DNA of 47,642 nt. Origin: CAYVJW01 sp964451885. Its GTDB lineage: Bacteria; Patescibacteriota; Gracilibacteria; UBA4473. Positions 1 through 7,770 of this stretch are shown piece by piece; the first letter of the stretch is position 1, and every line of letters starts with the position of its first letter. Made by a program: the position numbers and the translations under genes. The notes under the pieces were generated by a model. The model did not search any database. It was not told where the DNA came from and saw only the letters and a list, made by a program, of their open reading frames with translations. The stretch is taken from positions 1-47,642 of the forward strand of contig CAYVJW010000001.1 in assembly GCA_964451885.1 (NCBI GenBank), in the 5' to 3' direction.

Positions 1-175
1 GCAGGAGCACCAAGATCAAGAGCTGCGCCTTCTGCTGCTGGAGCAGGAGCACCAAGATCAAGAGCTGCACCTTCTTCTGCCGGAGCAGGAGCACCAAGAT
101 CAAGAGCTGCGCCTTCTTCTGCCGGAGTAGGGGCGCCAAGATCAAGAGTTGCGCTTTTCTCTGTAGGAGCAGGAG
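1..175. repeat. 42-bp in-frame tandem repeat
   Basis: Unit boundaries fall at 1, 43, 85 and 127, with a more degenerate fifth copy from 169. Copies 1-3 differ at only a few positions. The 42-bp period is exactly 14 codons, so copy-number changes would keep the minus-strand frame open. Confidence 0.85.
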
Positions 176-350
176 CGCCTAAGTCAACAGTAGCGCTTTC
201 TTTCGTTGTAGCGGTGTCTTCTTTTTTTGTTGTTGTGTCATCTTGTGTTGTGGCAGTTGATGTGTCATCAGTTTGAGCTGTTCCTTGTGCGGAAGTTTCT
301 TCTTTTTTTTCTTCATCATCCTGTCCGAGGCCGAAATTGAATTTAACCAT
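1..350 (-). CDS. Partial protein with 14-residue VDLGAP-type tandem repeats
   Basis: The reading frame opens at an ATG whose first base is 350 and runs without a stop off the left edge, so only the first 116 codons are visible. It begins MVKFNFGLGQDDEEKK, continues through an acidic, Thr/Lys-rich stretch (about residues 10-52), then enters tandem repeats of 14 residues built on LDLGAPAPAEEGAA. At least four and a half copies are seen. There is no signal peptide or membrane segment in the visible part. The composition (Ala, Pro, Glu, Asp, Thr) suggests a flexible, extended linker or scaffold. I do not recognise the family and the C-terminal domain lies outside the window. It is divergent from pheS, with 84 bp between the two starts. 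Confidence 0.75.
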   Translation of the reverse strand, partial: MVKFNFGLGQDDEEKKEETSAQGTAQTDDTSTATTQDDTTTKKEDTATTKESATVDLGAPAPTEKSATLDLGAPTPAEEGAALDLGAPAPAEEGAALDLGAPAPAAEGAALDLGAP

Positions 351-365
351 TTTTGTTTTTAAAAG

Positions 366-395
366 TTGACTTTTACTAAAATATCTAAATACTTT
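366..395 (+). promoter_or_regulatory. Possible sigma70-type promoter for pheS
   Basis: TTGACT at 366-371 is followed after 18 nt by TACTTT at 390-395, about 39 nt before the pheS ATG. The -35 is good and the -10 is weak. No SD sequence precedes the pheS start. Confidence 0.35.
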
Positions 396-434
396 ACCTG
401 GTTTTTGATAAAAAATCAAGTTTTTTTGAAATAA

Positions 435-1487
435 ATGGCTTTATCTGATCTAAAAGAACACATTTCCATTCTCTCTAAAGAAGCAAAAGATGTTTTCACT
501 GGCATTCGGAATTTAGAGGACTTAAATGCTTTTTCCGTGCGTTTTCTTGGCACAAAAAGCGACTTAAATGGAATACTTGCCTGTTTGAAAAATTTGTCCG
601 ATAAAGAAAGAAAAATTATCGGGCCTGAAGTTCAAGGGTTTCGCAGTTATTTTTTAGAAAAAGTTAAAGAAAAAAAGGAAAAATTGGAAATTGAGGCATT
701 AAATAAGGAATTGAAATCAGATTGGATTGATGTAACAAAAAGTATTCCTTTTCAAAAAGGAGCTTTGCATCCGCTCTCTTTGGTTCAAAATCGTGTTGAG
801 GAAATTTTTATGTCAATGGGATTTGAAATTGCGGATGGGCCGGAAGTAGAAACAGAATGGAATAATTTTGATGCTTTAAATATTCCCATGTCTCATCCGG
901 CGCGTGATATGCAGGATACTTTTTGGGTCAGGAGCGGTTTGGATGATCCTAATAAAAATTTGGTTCTTCGGACTCAAACCTCTAATGTTCAAATCCGAAA
1001 AATGAAAGAAAAAGGTTGTCCAATCAGATTAATTGCTCCGGGGCGAGTATTTAGGGCTGAGGCTGTAGATGCAAGCCATGATGCGGCGTTTTATCAGGTG
1101 GAAGGATTGTTGGTCGATGAAAATATTTCTTTGGCGCATCTGAAAGGAACAATGGAGATTTTTTTGACAGAGTTTTTTGAGAGAAAAGAAAAAGTTCGTT
1201 TGCGGCCCGGATATTTTCCTTTTGTTGAGCCGGGTTTGGAAGTTGATTTTTTGTGCGCTATTTGTGGGGGTAAGGGGTGTAAAACCTGTAAATATTCCGG
1301 ATGGGTTGAATTTATGGGAGCAGGAATGGTTCATCCCAATGTTCTCAGAAATTGCAATATTGATCCTGAAAAATATTCAGGCTTTGCCTTTGGGTTTGGT
1401 TTAACGAGGTTGGTAATGATGAAATACGGGATTGATGATATTCGGTTGTTATCGTCGCAGAAGAAAGAGTTTCTGGAACAGTTTTAA
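435..1487 (+). CDS. pheS: Phenylalanyl-tRNA synthetase alpha subunit
   Basis: This is the catalytic alpha subunit of the tetrameric enzyme that charges tRNA-Phe in the cytoplasm. The 350 residues match the family's usual size. The N-terminal ~90 residues are the helical coiled-coil arm. The class II catalytic core follows, with the motif 2 region GRVFRAEAVDASHDAAFYQVEG and motif 3 GFAFGFGLTRLVMMKYG. A four-cysteine cluster (CAICGGKGCKTC) just before the GAGMVHPNVL segment resembles the Cys-rich insertion in Firmicutes PheS and probably binds zinc. The start follows a plain A/T leader with no SD. Unlike most bacteria the beta subunit is not next door: pheT is about 4 kb away on the other strand. 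rpoD follows after 31 bp. Confidence 0.97.
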   Translation: MALSDLKEHISILSKEAKDVFTGIRNLEDLNAFSVRFLGTKSDLNGILACLKNLSDKERKIIGPEVQGFRSYFLEKVKEKKEKLEIEALNKELKSDWIDVTKSIPFQKGALHPLSLVQNRVEEIFMSMGFEIADGPEVETEWNNFDALNIPMSHPARDMQDTFWVRSGLDDPNKNLVLRTQTSNVQIRKMKEKGCPIRLIAPGRVFRAEAVDASHDAAFYQVEGLLVDENISLAHLKGTMEIFLTEFFERKEKVRLRPGYFPFVEPGLEVDFLCAICGGKGCKTCKYSGWVEFMGAGMVHPNVLRNCNIDPEKYSGFAFGFGLTRLVMMKYGIDDIRLLSSQKKEFLEQF

Positions 1488-1518
1488 GTAATAATCATTA
1501 TTCATTAATCATTATTTT

Positions 1519-2676
1519 ATGGGAAAATTTCAAAATCGTATTGCCCGTTTTTCGAAAGAGCTTCAGACGCTGATTCAAAAAGGGCGGGAGCAAAAATTCA
1601 TTACGGAACAGGAATTGATACGGGTAGTGCCTGATATCGAGGAAAATATAGTAGTACTTGATGATTTGTATGAGCTTTTGTTTGATTTGGGGGTTGATGT
1701 TATTGATGTGAAAGAAGAAAAAATATGGAAGGCCTCTTTAAAGGCAAAAGAAGATAAGGAGAAGCATAAAAAGGTTGTTGTTTCCGAGGATGAAGCTTCT
1801 GAAGGAGAAGAAGAACCGGAGGAGGAAACAGAAATACCAAAGGTGGATTTATCTGAAATTGCAAATGATTCGGTTCGAATGTATTTGAATGAGATAGGTC
1901 GCATACCGCTACTCGATGCTAAAGAGGAGGTGGAGCTTGCGAAAAGAATCGAAAAAGGAGATCTTTCTGCAAAACAAAAATTAGCGGAATCAAACCTTCG
2001 GTTAGTTGTTTCCATAGCAAAACGCTATATCGGTCGAGGATTGCCGTTTTTGGATTTGATGCAGGAAGGAAATTTTGGGCTACTGCGGGCGGTGGAGAAG
2101 TTTGATTATCGGAAAGGATTTAAGTTTTCTACTTACGCGACGTGGTGGATACGCCAGGCAATTACGCGTGCGATAGCCGATCAGGCCAGAACCATTCGTA
2201 TTCCGGTTCATATGGTCGAGACGATTAATAAGCTGACCCATACGCAGCGCCGGCTTTTACAGGAGTTTGGGAGGGAGCCTCTGCCGGAGGAAATTGCGGC
2301 CGAAATGGATATGGACGTAAAGAAAGTGAACCATATTCTGAAAATCTCTCAGGATATTGTTTCTCTGGAGTCTCCAGTAGGAACAGAAGAAGATTCCAAG
2401 CTTGGGGATTTTATTGAAGATGAATCAGCTATCTCGCCTTTTGATTCTGCCCATCGGATTTTAATAAAAGAAAATATAGGGGATCTCCTGCAGTATCTTT
2501 CTCCTCGGGAACAGAAAATCATAAAAATGCGTTTTGGGTTGGAAGATGGCGTAACGCATACTTTGGAGGAAGTTGGACGGGAATTTAATGTTACGCGTGA
2601 GAGAATTCGGCAGATTGAAAGTAAGGTGCTGGAGAAGATGCGGGAGCATCCGATGTCGATCAAGATAACGGAATAG
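1519..2676 (+). CDS. rpoD: Primary sigma-70 factor RpoD
   Basis: This is the housekeeping sigma factor that directs RNA polymerase to -10/-35 promoters. It has 385 residues. A region 1.1-like N-terminus (1-80) is followed by an acidic linker (SEGEEEPEEETE). Region 1.2 is DSVRMYLNEIGRIPLL, region 2 includes LRLVVSIAKRYIGRGLPFLDL and the -10 recognition helix YATWWIRQAITRAI. Region 3 follows, and region 4.2 ends with EVGREFNVTRERIRQIESK, the -35-binding helix-turn-helix. All regions of a group 1 sigma are present, so the consensus promoters reported elsewhere in the window are expected to be readable. The long non-conserved region of E. coli RpoD between 1.2 and 2.1 is absent. It lies 31 bp after pheS and is convergent with the secreted paralogue cluster. 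Confidence 0.97.
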   Translation: MGKFQNRIARFSKELQTLIQKGREQKFITEQELIRVVPDIEENIVVLDDLYELLFDLGVDVIDVKEEKIWKASLKAKEDKEKHKKVVVSEDEASEGEEEPEEETEIPKVDLSEIANDSVRMYLNEIGRIPLLDAKEEVELAKRIEKGDLSAKQKLAESNLRLVVSIAKRYIGRGLPFLDLMQEGNFGLLRAVEKFDYRKGFKFSTYATWWIRQAITRAIADQARTIRIPVHMVETINKLTHTQRRLLQEFGREPLPEEIAAEMDMDVKKVNHILKISQDIVSLESPVGTEEDSKLGDFIEDESAISPFDSAHRILIKENIGDLLQYLSPREQKIIKMRFGLEDGVTHTLEEVGREFNVTRERIRQIESKVLEKMREHPMSIKITE

Positions 2677-2686
2677 TTTTAGAGAC

Positions 2687-3550
2687 TTATAAAATCCTAA
2701 ACGAATCAAAAATCTTCTTCGAAATATCTATAAAGTTTGTGGCTAATCGTGAAGGAGTATTTGTTTCTATGAGAAATATTCCGTTAGTGGAGCTTTTTAC
2801 AAAATAACGGTTTATAAATACCTCTTTTTCCCCATTATTTGTGGCAAGAAAGCTTTCAGTGAACATTTGATTTTTTATGGCGGAGTTTAATTCGGCATTT
2901 GAGACATGAGCTCGTCTGTTTATTTTACTTGTTGTAAACAATTTTTTTTCCCGGTTGATGTTTTTAGAGAAATCTATGGAACAAGCGGTAAAACTGACAC
3001 CTTGGCAATTATCTGCCAAACGTGTTACTGAAACGGTGAATTCCGAAGAAGGGGAAATAAAAGAAAGGTTATCCTTATTGGTTGTAACAGGATGCCATAA
3101 ATGGGGAACTTGAATGGAAAAACTATCATTACTGTATGTTTCTAATGTTCTGATATCGCCCCCTATATTTTTATAATATACAACATGATTATTTTGGTTT
3201 TGTTTTTCTGCTGTTGTCCAACGTAGGGATTTACGGGCTTTCAGCAATTGATTAAAGTTAACGGAAGCAAAAGTATTTCGGATGTTTTGTGGTGTGTACT
3301 TTGAAGCCTTGGCAGCCAACTGCCGGGTTAATGGCTTGGGGGGGTGGGAATTTGCCTTCAAAGGAATGGAAAAAGCATATCGTCTTTTTGAAAATTTCCG
3401 GCTTCTTTGTGCGGTTTTTAAGGGCGTCTTAGAAATTCTTTTTTGTGAAAAGAAATAAGAATGATATGTGTTCCGGGAAGCCTCGGAAAACGGGAGGAGC
3501 GCACCGGCTAAAAATATGAATCCAATACCGAGGGAGATAGTTTTTTTCAT
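2687..3550 (-). CDS. Secreted protein, tandem paralogue family, copy 3
   Basis: This 287-residue protein of unknown function begins MKKTISLGIGFIFLAGALLP, a clear signal peptide probably cut after SEA. The mature N-terminus shares RNTYHSYF with the 4421-5200 protein. A basic Lys/Arg/Ser-rich region follows. The C-terminal ~150 residues carry two cysteines (DNCQGVSFTACSI) matching the paired cysteines of the two upstream paralogues, and end in KKIFDSFRIL like their VFESFRF. The closing helix pattern resembles PsbP/Mog1-like folds, but that is only a guess. It is the last gene of a three-gene minus-strand set, 23 bp after the previous gene and convergent with rpoD. It is the most diverged of the three. 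Confidence 0.8.
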   Translation of the reverse strand: MKKTISLGIGFIFLAGALLPFSEASRNTYHSYFFSQKRISKTPLKTAQRSRKFSKRRYAFSIPLKANSHPPKPLTRQLAAKASKYTPQNIRNTFASVNFNQLLKARKSLRWTTAEKQNQNNHVVYYKNIGGDIRTLETYSNDSFSIQVPHLWHPVTTNKDNLSFISPSSEFTVSVTRLADNCQGVSFTACSIDFSKNINREKKLFTTSKINRRAHVSNAELNSAIKNQMFTESFLATNNGEKEVFINRYFVKSSTNGIFLIETNTPSRLATNFIDISKKIFDSFRIL

Positions 3551-3573
3551 GGGAAGAAAATTTTAATCATTAT

Positions 3574-4410
3574 TTAAAATCGAAAGCTTTCAAACACTTC
3601 AAACATAATTTTCGCTGCAGACGTTGTTTCCTGCTCATTGCCCACTGCTTCTATTCGGATTACGGATCCGTCTTTTGGGTCGAGGGTGTTGAAAATGAAA
3701 TAAACGTTATCAGATCCGAATGCGTTTCCTTTGAAGCTTTCAATGAATGTTGGGTATTTCAAAAAAGTATGGGCTCTTGATTGACTGCTTCTGGGGACTT
3801 TTATGTGGTGGGTTGTTGAACCTAGGTTTTGGGTGTTTTTAAAATGTTTATTTAGGCTGATAGCGCATAAATTAAAGTTTTTCGGTGTACATGTATATTT
3901 TTCAGGTGTTCTCACAATTCTAAAGGAAAGAGTGGATTTGTTATTTTTATAAACTCCATATTGATTTCTATTAAATTCTCTTGGGGTTTTGATGATATAT
4001 TCTTGCGGCTCGAGCAGTCTGGATCGGTCGTTTGTAAAAAGAATAGGTTTTTTTAAGCTTCTTGCTGTGTTTCCTCTTACGTGAAAGTTTCGGCGGACAG
4101 GAAAATTTCGCAGGACAGGTTTGTGGGTTTGATGTTTGTCCGGCATAGTGTTCTTGTCCTGAGAAACTCTTGTGTAGAAGGCAGCGAAGATGGAAGGCTT
4201 AAATTTTTGTACTGATCTGGACATCCAGTAAGTTTTTTTTTCTGAATAGTTATTAAACTTTTTTCGGTAACTGAACGGGCCGATTCTATTTGAAAATCGT
4301 CGGTGTTCTTTGAGGTTATTATAACCGGTGTTTCGTATGCCTTCAGAGGACGAGATAATCGTAGTGGCTAAGAATAATAGGCAAATGCTGAGTGAAATGA
4401 TTTTTTTCAT
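3574..4410 (-). CDS. Secreted protein, tandem paralogue family, copy 2
   Basis: I place the start at the ATG at 4410, giving 278 residues beginning MKKIISLSICLLFLATTIIS. An upstream in-frame start at 4473 would add 21 residues before the signal peptide and overlap the previous gene. The signal peptide ends near SSEG, followed by RNTGYNN. The middle is very basic and rich in Arg, Lys, Asn and Tyr. The C-terminal region FLKYPTFIESFKGNAFG and IRIEAVGNEQETTSAAKIMFEVFESFRF is nearly colinear with copy 1, including the pair of cysteines (YTCTPKNFNLCAI). Function unknown; likely exported with a disulfide-stabilised C-terminal domain. It lies 10 bp after copy 1 and is probably cotranscribed with it. 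Confidence 0.8.
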   Translation of the reverse strand: MKKIISLSICLLFLATTIISSSEGIRNTGYNNLKEHRRFSNRIGPFSYRKKFNNYSEKKTYWMSRSVQKFKPSIFAAFYTRVSQDKNTMPDKHQTHKPVLRNFPVRRNFHVRGNTARSLKKPILFTNDRSRLLEPQEYIIKTPREFNRNQYGVYKNNKSTLSFRIVRTPEKYTCTPKNFNLCAISLNKHFKNTQNLGSTTHHIKVPRSSQSRAHTFLKYPTFIESFKGNAFGSDNVYFIFNTLDPKDGSVIRIEAVGNEQETTSAAKIMFEVFESFRF

Positions 4411-4420
4411 GGAGAGAATA

Positions 4421-5200
4421 TTATTTTTTAAACCTAAAGCTTTCAAATACCTTAAACATGGTTTTTGCTGCATATGCGGCTTCTTTTTTGTTTGCGATTG
4501 CTTCTATTCGGATTACAGATCTGTCATTCGGGTTAATGGTGCTGAGGATAAGATAAATGTTTTCGGTGCCGAACATAGTTGCTCGGAAGCTTTCGATGAA
4601 AGTTGGGTATTTTATGAAAGAGCGGGTTTGAGAAGCTACCTGGCGTGAACTTTTTGTGTAGTGTGATATGTGTGAGATGTTTTGTTTTCTTTTGAAATCT
4701 TTTCCTAAATTTATGGCACATAGATTAAAACTTTCCTGAACGCATTTGTATTTTTCCGGGGTTTTTAAAACTCGGAAAGTAAGGGATGATTTTTTATGGC
4801 GATAAATTCCGTCTGCATGTCGGTTGTACCCGTAAGGAGTTTGAATTATATATTTATAGGGGGAGAAAGTACGAAAGCGCGGATTTGGTAGCAGTTCGTT
4901 CTTTTGTTTTTTAATTAACGGACGTTTAACATAAAACTTTTGGTATTTTGAAAAATAAGGTTTGTGTCTGCGGGATGATTGGTTTGTCCAATAATTTTCT
5001 GGTTCGCTGTATTTCCTGCGTTTCGTTTTTCGGTGATAATTAAAAGGACTAGTTCTTTTTGAAAAATAACGGGCTTTTCGGTCGTGTCCTTTTTTTGAAG
5101 ATAGATAAGCGTGGTAGGTATATCGTGATGCTTCCGAAAGTGGAATTATAGTGATAACCAGGAAGGAAAGGCCGACAATTACGGCGATTGTTTTTCGCAT
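4421..5200 (-). CDS. Secreted protein, tandem paralogue family, copy 1
   Basis: This 259-residue protein of unknown function starts MRKTIAVIVGLSFLVITIIP and has a signal peptide ending near SEA, then SRYTYHAY. Residues ~35-110 are strongly basic (repeated KR, RR, KK and Tyr). The C-terminal half has KYKCVQESFNLCAINL, FIKYPTFIESFRATMFG and AAKTMFKVFESFRF, all conserved in copy 2. It is first in a three-gene minus-strand operon. A good promoter lies at 5276-5304 and a hairpin at 5224-5256 sits in the leader. The strong positive charge of the mature protein would suit binding to acidic wall polymers or nucleic acid, but nothing shows this directly. Confidence 0.8.
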   Translation of the reverse strand: MRKTIAVIVGLSFLVITIIPLSEASRYTYHAYLSSKKGHDRKARYFSKRTSPFNYHRKTKRRKYSEPENYWTNQSSRRHKPYFSKYQKFYVKRPLIKKQKNELLPNPRFRTFSPYKYIIQTPYGYNRHADGIYRHKKSSLTFRVLKTPEKYKCVQESFNLCAINLGKDFKRKQNISHISHYTKSSRQVASQTRSFIKYPTFIESFRATMFGTENIYLILSTINPNDRSVIRIEAIANKKEAAYAAKTMFKVFESFRFKK

Positions 5201-5223
5201 GAGTTTTTTGGAATTAAATAAAA

Positions 5224-5256
5224 TAAAAGAGCGCCTTTTTAAGGCTTACTCTTTTT
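5224..5256 (-). terminator. Hairpin: pheT terminator or leader attenuator
   Basis: GCCTT/AAGGC (5233-5237 with 5241-5245) and an outer AAAGAG/CTCTTT arm form a stem with a T-rich tract on either side. Read on the minus strand it follows pheT, so it can end the pheT transcript. It also lies between the promoter at 5276-5304 and the ATG at 5200. Confidence 0.6.
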
Positions 5257-5275
5257 ATTTTTATTTTCTTGCCGC

Positions 5276-5304
5276 ATTTTTATTTTAAAAAAAGCTTTTG
5301 TCAA
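5276..5304 (-). promoter_or_regulatory. Promoter for the secreted paralogue operon
   Basis: On the minus strand TTGACA (5304-5299) is followed by a 17-nt spacer and AAAAAT (5281-5276). The -35 is a perfect match. Transcription would start near 5268, just after the pheT stop, and leave a leader of about 68 nt holding the 5224-5256 hairpin. Confidence 0.55.
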
Positions 5305-5313
5305 GATGATTTT

Positions 5314-7686
5314 TTATCTTCCTTTCTCCTGATCAAACTTCAGCCTGAGTTTTGCTTTAAATTTTTTATTTAAAGCCTGGACGATGGCATTGAAATTTTC
5401 ATCGATTTCTTTTTCTTCCAGGGTTTTGTTGTCAGATCTGAATTCAAGGTGAAAGGCTAGATTTTTTAGGTTTTTTCCTAATTTTTTATTGTCACTGAAT
5501 TCATCGAAGAGTTTTATGCTTCGCAGGAGGGGGGAGCTGTTAAACGACACAGCTTCTACTTCTGACATCAGAGCTTTTGAATCAAGGACGATTGACATGT
5601 CCCGGTGTACGGATGGGAAAGGAGATATTTTGAGATATTTTATGTCTACTCGGCGGAAGTGTTCCAATAGTTTTTCAACATTAATTTCTGCAAAAACTAC
5701 GGCTGAATTTTTTACAGGTAAGTTGGCTGGATGGAGTACAGCAATATTTCCGATATTTTCTTCATTAATTATTATTTCTGCTGATTTTGAGGGATGAAAG
5801 TATTTTTTTGGATTTGAGGATGGGGTGTATTCGGGGGTAAGTCTCAGATGGGAAAAAAGTGCTGACAGTTCGCTTTTTAGATGAAAAAACAGGTTGTTTT
5901 CTTCTTTTGAAATTCTGGCTGAAAGTAGGGCAAAATGTAGAATTTCTTTGGGTTGAAATATTTTTCCGAATTCAAAGAAATTAACTTCTTTGTGTGTTCG
6001 AAGGTCGGATTCAAGATTTTTTACAAGATTATAAATGAGTGTTTGTCTGAGTTGGTTTTGTTCTTTTGAGAGTGGATTTTCAATTTCAACGGAATCTTCT
6101 TGCCCTGTAAAATTTCCTTCTTTGTTGTTCACAAAAGAGTAGTTATATGTTTCGAGGAAACCGCGTGAGGAGGCAAATTCTTTTATCTGCCATTCGAGTT
6201 CTCGAAGAATGTTTCGGCAGGGGGGGCACAGGGGAAGATTTGGGAGCTTTGATTTTATGTCTTCAAATCCGTGCAATCGAACGACTTCTTCGATTAAATC
6301 CTCCGGAATTTCAATGTCTTTTGTGGCACGGAAACTGGGAATGTTAATATTTAAATTTTTATTTTTTTTTGTTACTAAAAAACCGATTGATTCCAGTTTT
6401 TGGATGATTTCTTCATCCAAAATATCAATGCCTGATCGTGAACGGACAAGGTTTGGGTCAAGAATAATGGATTTTTGTGTTGGGGGGTACGGAAATTCAT
6501 CTGTAAGGTTTGTTTCAATTTTTGCTTCCGGACAAAGTTCAAGTAGTTTTTCGCTTGCCGCGAGCAATGCCGGACGGCAACTGAGGCTGTCAAGAGATTT
6601 TTCATACCGCATTGAGCTTTCAGAACGCAATCCAAGTCTTTTGGAAGTTTTTCTTATGGCGACCGGATCCCAATTGGCACATTCAAAAATTATTTCTTTT
6701 GTGTTTTCAGTGACTCCGGAAAAAGATCCTCCCATAATTCCGGCAACCGACAGAACTCCTTTTTTATCGGCTACTACTGTGTCCTGAGGAGTAAGTTCGT
6801 ATTCTTCGCCGTCAAGGGCGAGTAGTTTTTCTCCTTTTTTGGCTTGCCTGATAATAAGCGGGAGTAAAATTTTTTCGGCATCAAAGGCATGCATTGGTTG
6901 GCCAAATTCCAATAAAATCCGGTTTGTAGTATCTACGACGTTTGAAATGCTTCGTATTCCCAGGTTTTCAAGGCGTACTTGTGTTGCCAGGCATGAAGGA
7001 GTTATTTTTATTTTTGAAATTTTGAGGGCGCAAAAACGGCGGCATTTGTCAGATTTAATTATTACGGGAACGGGTTCTCCTTTGTGAGGTAATGATATTC
7101 TTGGACACTCTTTGAGTTTTCCTCCAAAAATAGCGGCAATTTCCCGGGCAAATCCGTGATGTCCCATTAAATCCGGCCGGTGAGTAAGGCTTTTGTTATC
7201 AATGTCGAATAAAGTGTCTTGAAATTCTATGCATATTTCAGGCAAACTTTTTCCGATAGTTTTTTCGGAAAAAGTTAAAAGTTCTTCATTTTTAAATCCC
7301 AGTTCGTTGTTATCGCAGATCATTCCTTCGGATTTTTCTCCTTTGATTTCGGTTTCTTTTATTTCAATGCCTGAGGCAAGTTTTGCGCCATTAATTGCGA
7401 TTGGATATATACTCCCTTTTTTTACTTTATGAACAGACCCAAAAATGATTTGTTTTTTCCTTTGTGGCCCCAAATCAAATGTTCCTATGTGCAATTTTTT
7501 AGCTTTCGGGTGTTGGGTCCAATTGAGAAGTTTTCCCGCAAAAATCCGGTCAAAGTATGGCTTAAGGGGGATTATTTCTTCAAGTTCTGCGGTGTGCAGC
7601 GTTAGTTTTTTCTCGACTTCTTCGGGAGTGGGGGGGGAAGTCGGGAAGGTTAGGAAAGTTTGTAGCCAATTCCAGGATAATTTCAT
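5314..7686 (-). CDS. pheT: Phenylalanyl-tRNA synthetase beta subunit
   Basis: This is the tRNA-binding and editing subunit, partner of PheS. The 790 residues match the usual ~800. In order: an OB-fold tRNA-binding domain (about residues 45-150, with HPKAKKLHIGTFDLG), the B3/B4 editing domain (about 210-380, with FGQPMHAFDAEKI and VAGIMGG), the B5 domain (about 400-475), the catalytic-like module, and a C-terminal FDX-ACB anticodon-binding domain with SPFPSVHRDMSIVLD. The gene stands alone on the minus strand, so balanced subunit synthesis cannot come from a shared pheST transcript. A hairpin about 60 bp downstream may terminate it. No SD precedes the ATG. Confidence 0.96.
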   Translation of the reverse strand: MKLSWNWLQTFLTFPTSPPTPEEVEKKLTLHTAELEEIIPLKPYFDRIFAGKLLNWTQHPKAKKLHIGTFDLGPQRKKQIIFGSVHKVKKGSIYPIAINGAKLASGIEIKETEIKGEKSEGMICDNNELGFKNEELLTFSEKTIGKSLPEICIEFQDTLFDIDNKSLTHRPDLMGHHGFAREIAAIFGGKLKECPRISLPHKGEPVPVIIKSDKCRRFCALKISKIKITPSCLATQVRLENLGIRSISNVVDTTNRILLEFGQPMHAFDAEKILLPLIIRQAKKGEKLLALDGEEYELTPQDTVVADKKGVLSVAGIMGGSFSGVTENTKEIIFECANWDPVAIRKTSKRLGLRSESSMRYEKSLDSLSCRPALLAASEKLLELCPEAKIETNLTDEFPYPPTQKSIILDPNLVRSRSGIDILDEEIIQKLESIGFLVTKKNKNLNINIPSFRATKDIEIPEDLIEEVVRLHGFEDIKSKLPNLPLCPPCRNILRELEWQIKEFASSRGFLETYNYSFVNNKEGNFTGQEDSVEIENPLSKEQNQLRQTLIYNLVKNLESDLRTHKEVNFFEFGKIFQPKEILHFALLSARISKEENNLFFHLKSELSALFSHLRLTPEYTPSSNPKKYFHPSKSAEIIINEENIGNIAVLHPANLPVKNSAVVFAEINVEKLLEHFRRVDIKYLKISPFPSVHRDMSIVLDSKALMSEVEAVSFNSSPLLRSIKLFDEFSDNKKLGKNLKNLAFHLEFRSDNKTLEEKEIDENFNAIVQALNKKFKAKLRLKFDQEKGR

Positions 7687-7770
7687 TTTTTATAATGAGT
7701 AATAAATAATGAACACTTTATGTTTTGGAGTAATTTATAAAATAGCTCTTATTATTTTCTGCCATGTTCC

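Noticed and set aside
1..175. CRISPR-like regular repeats
   Set aside because: Units are contiguous 42-bp repeats without unique spacers and are in frame with an ORF.
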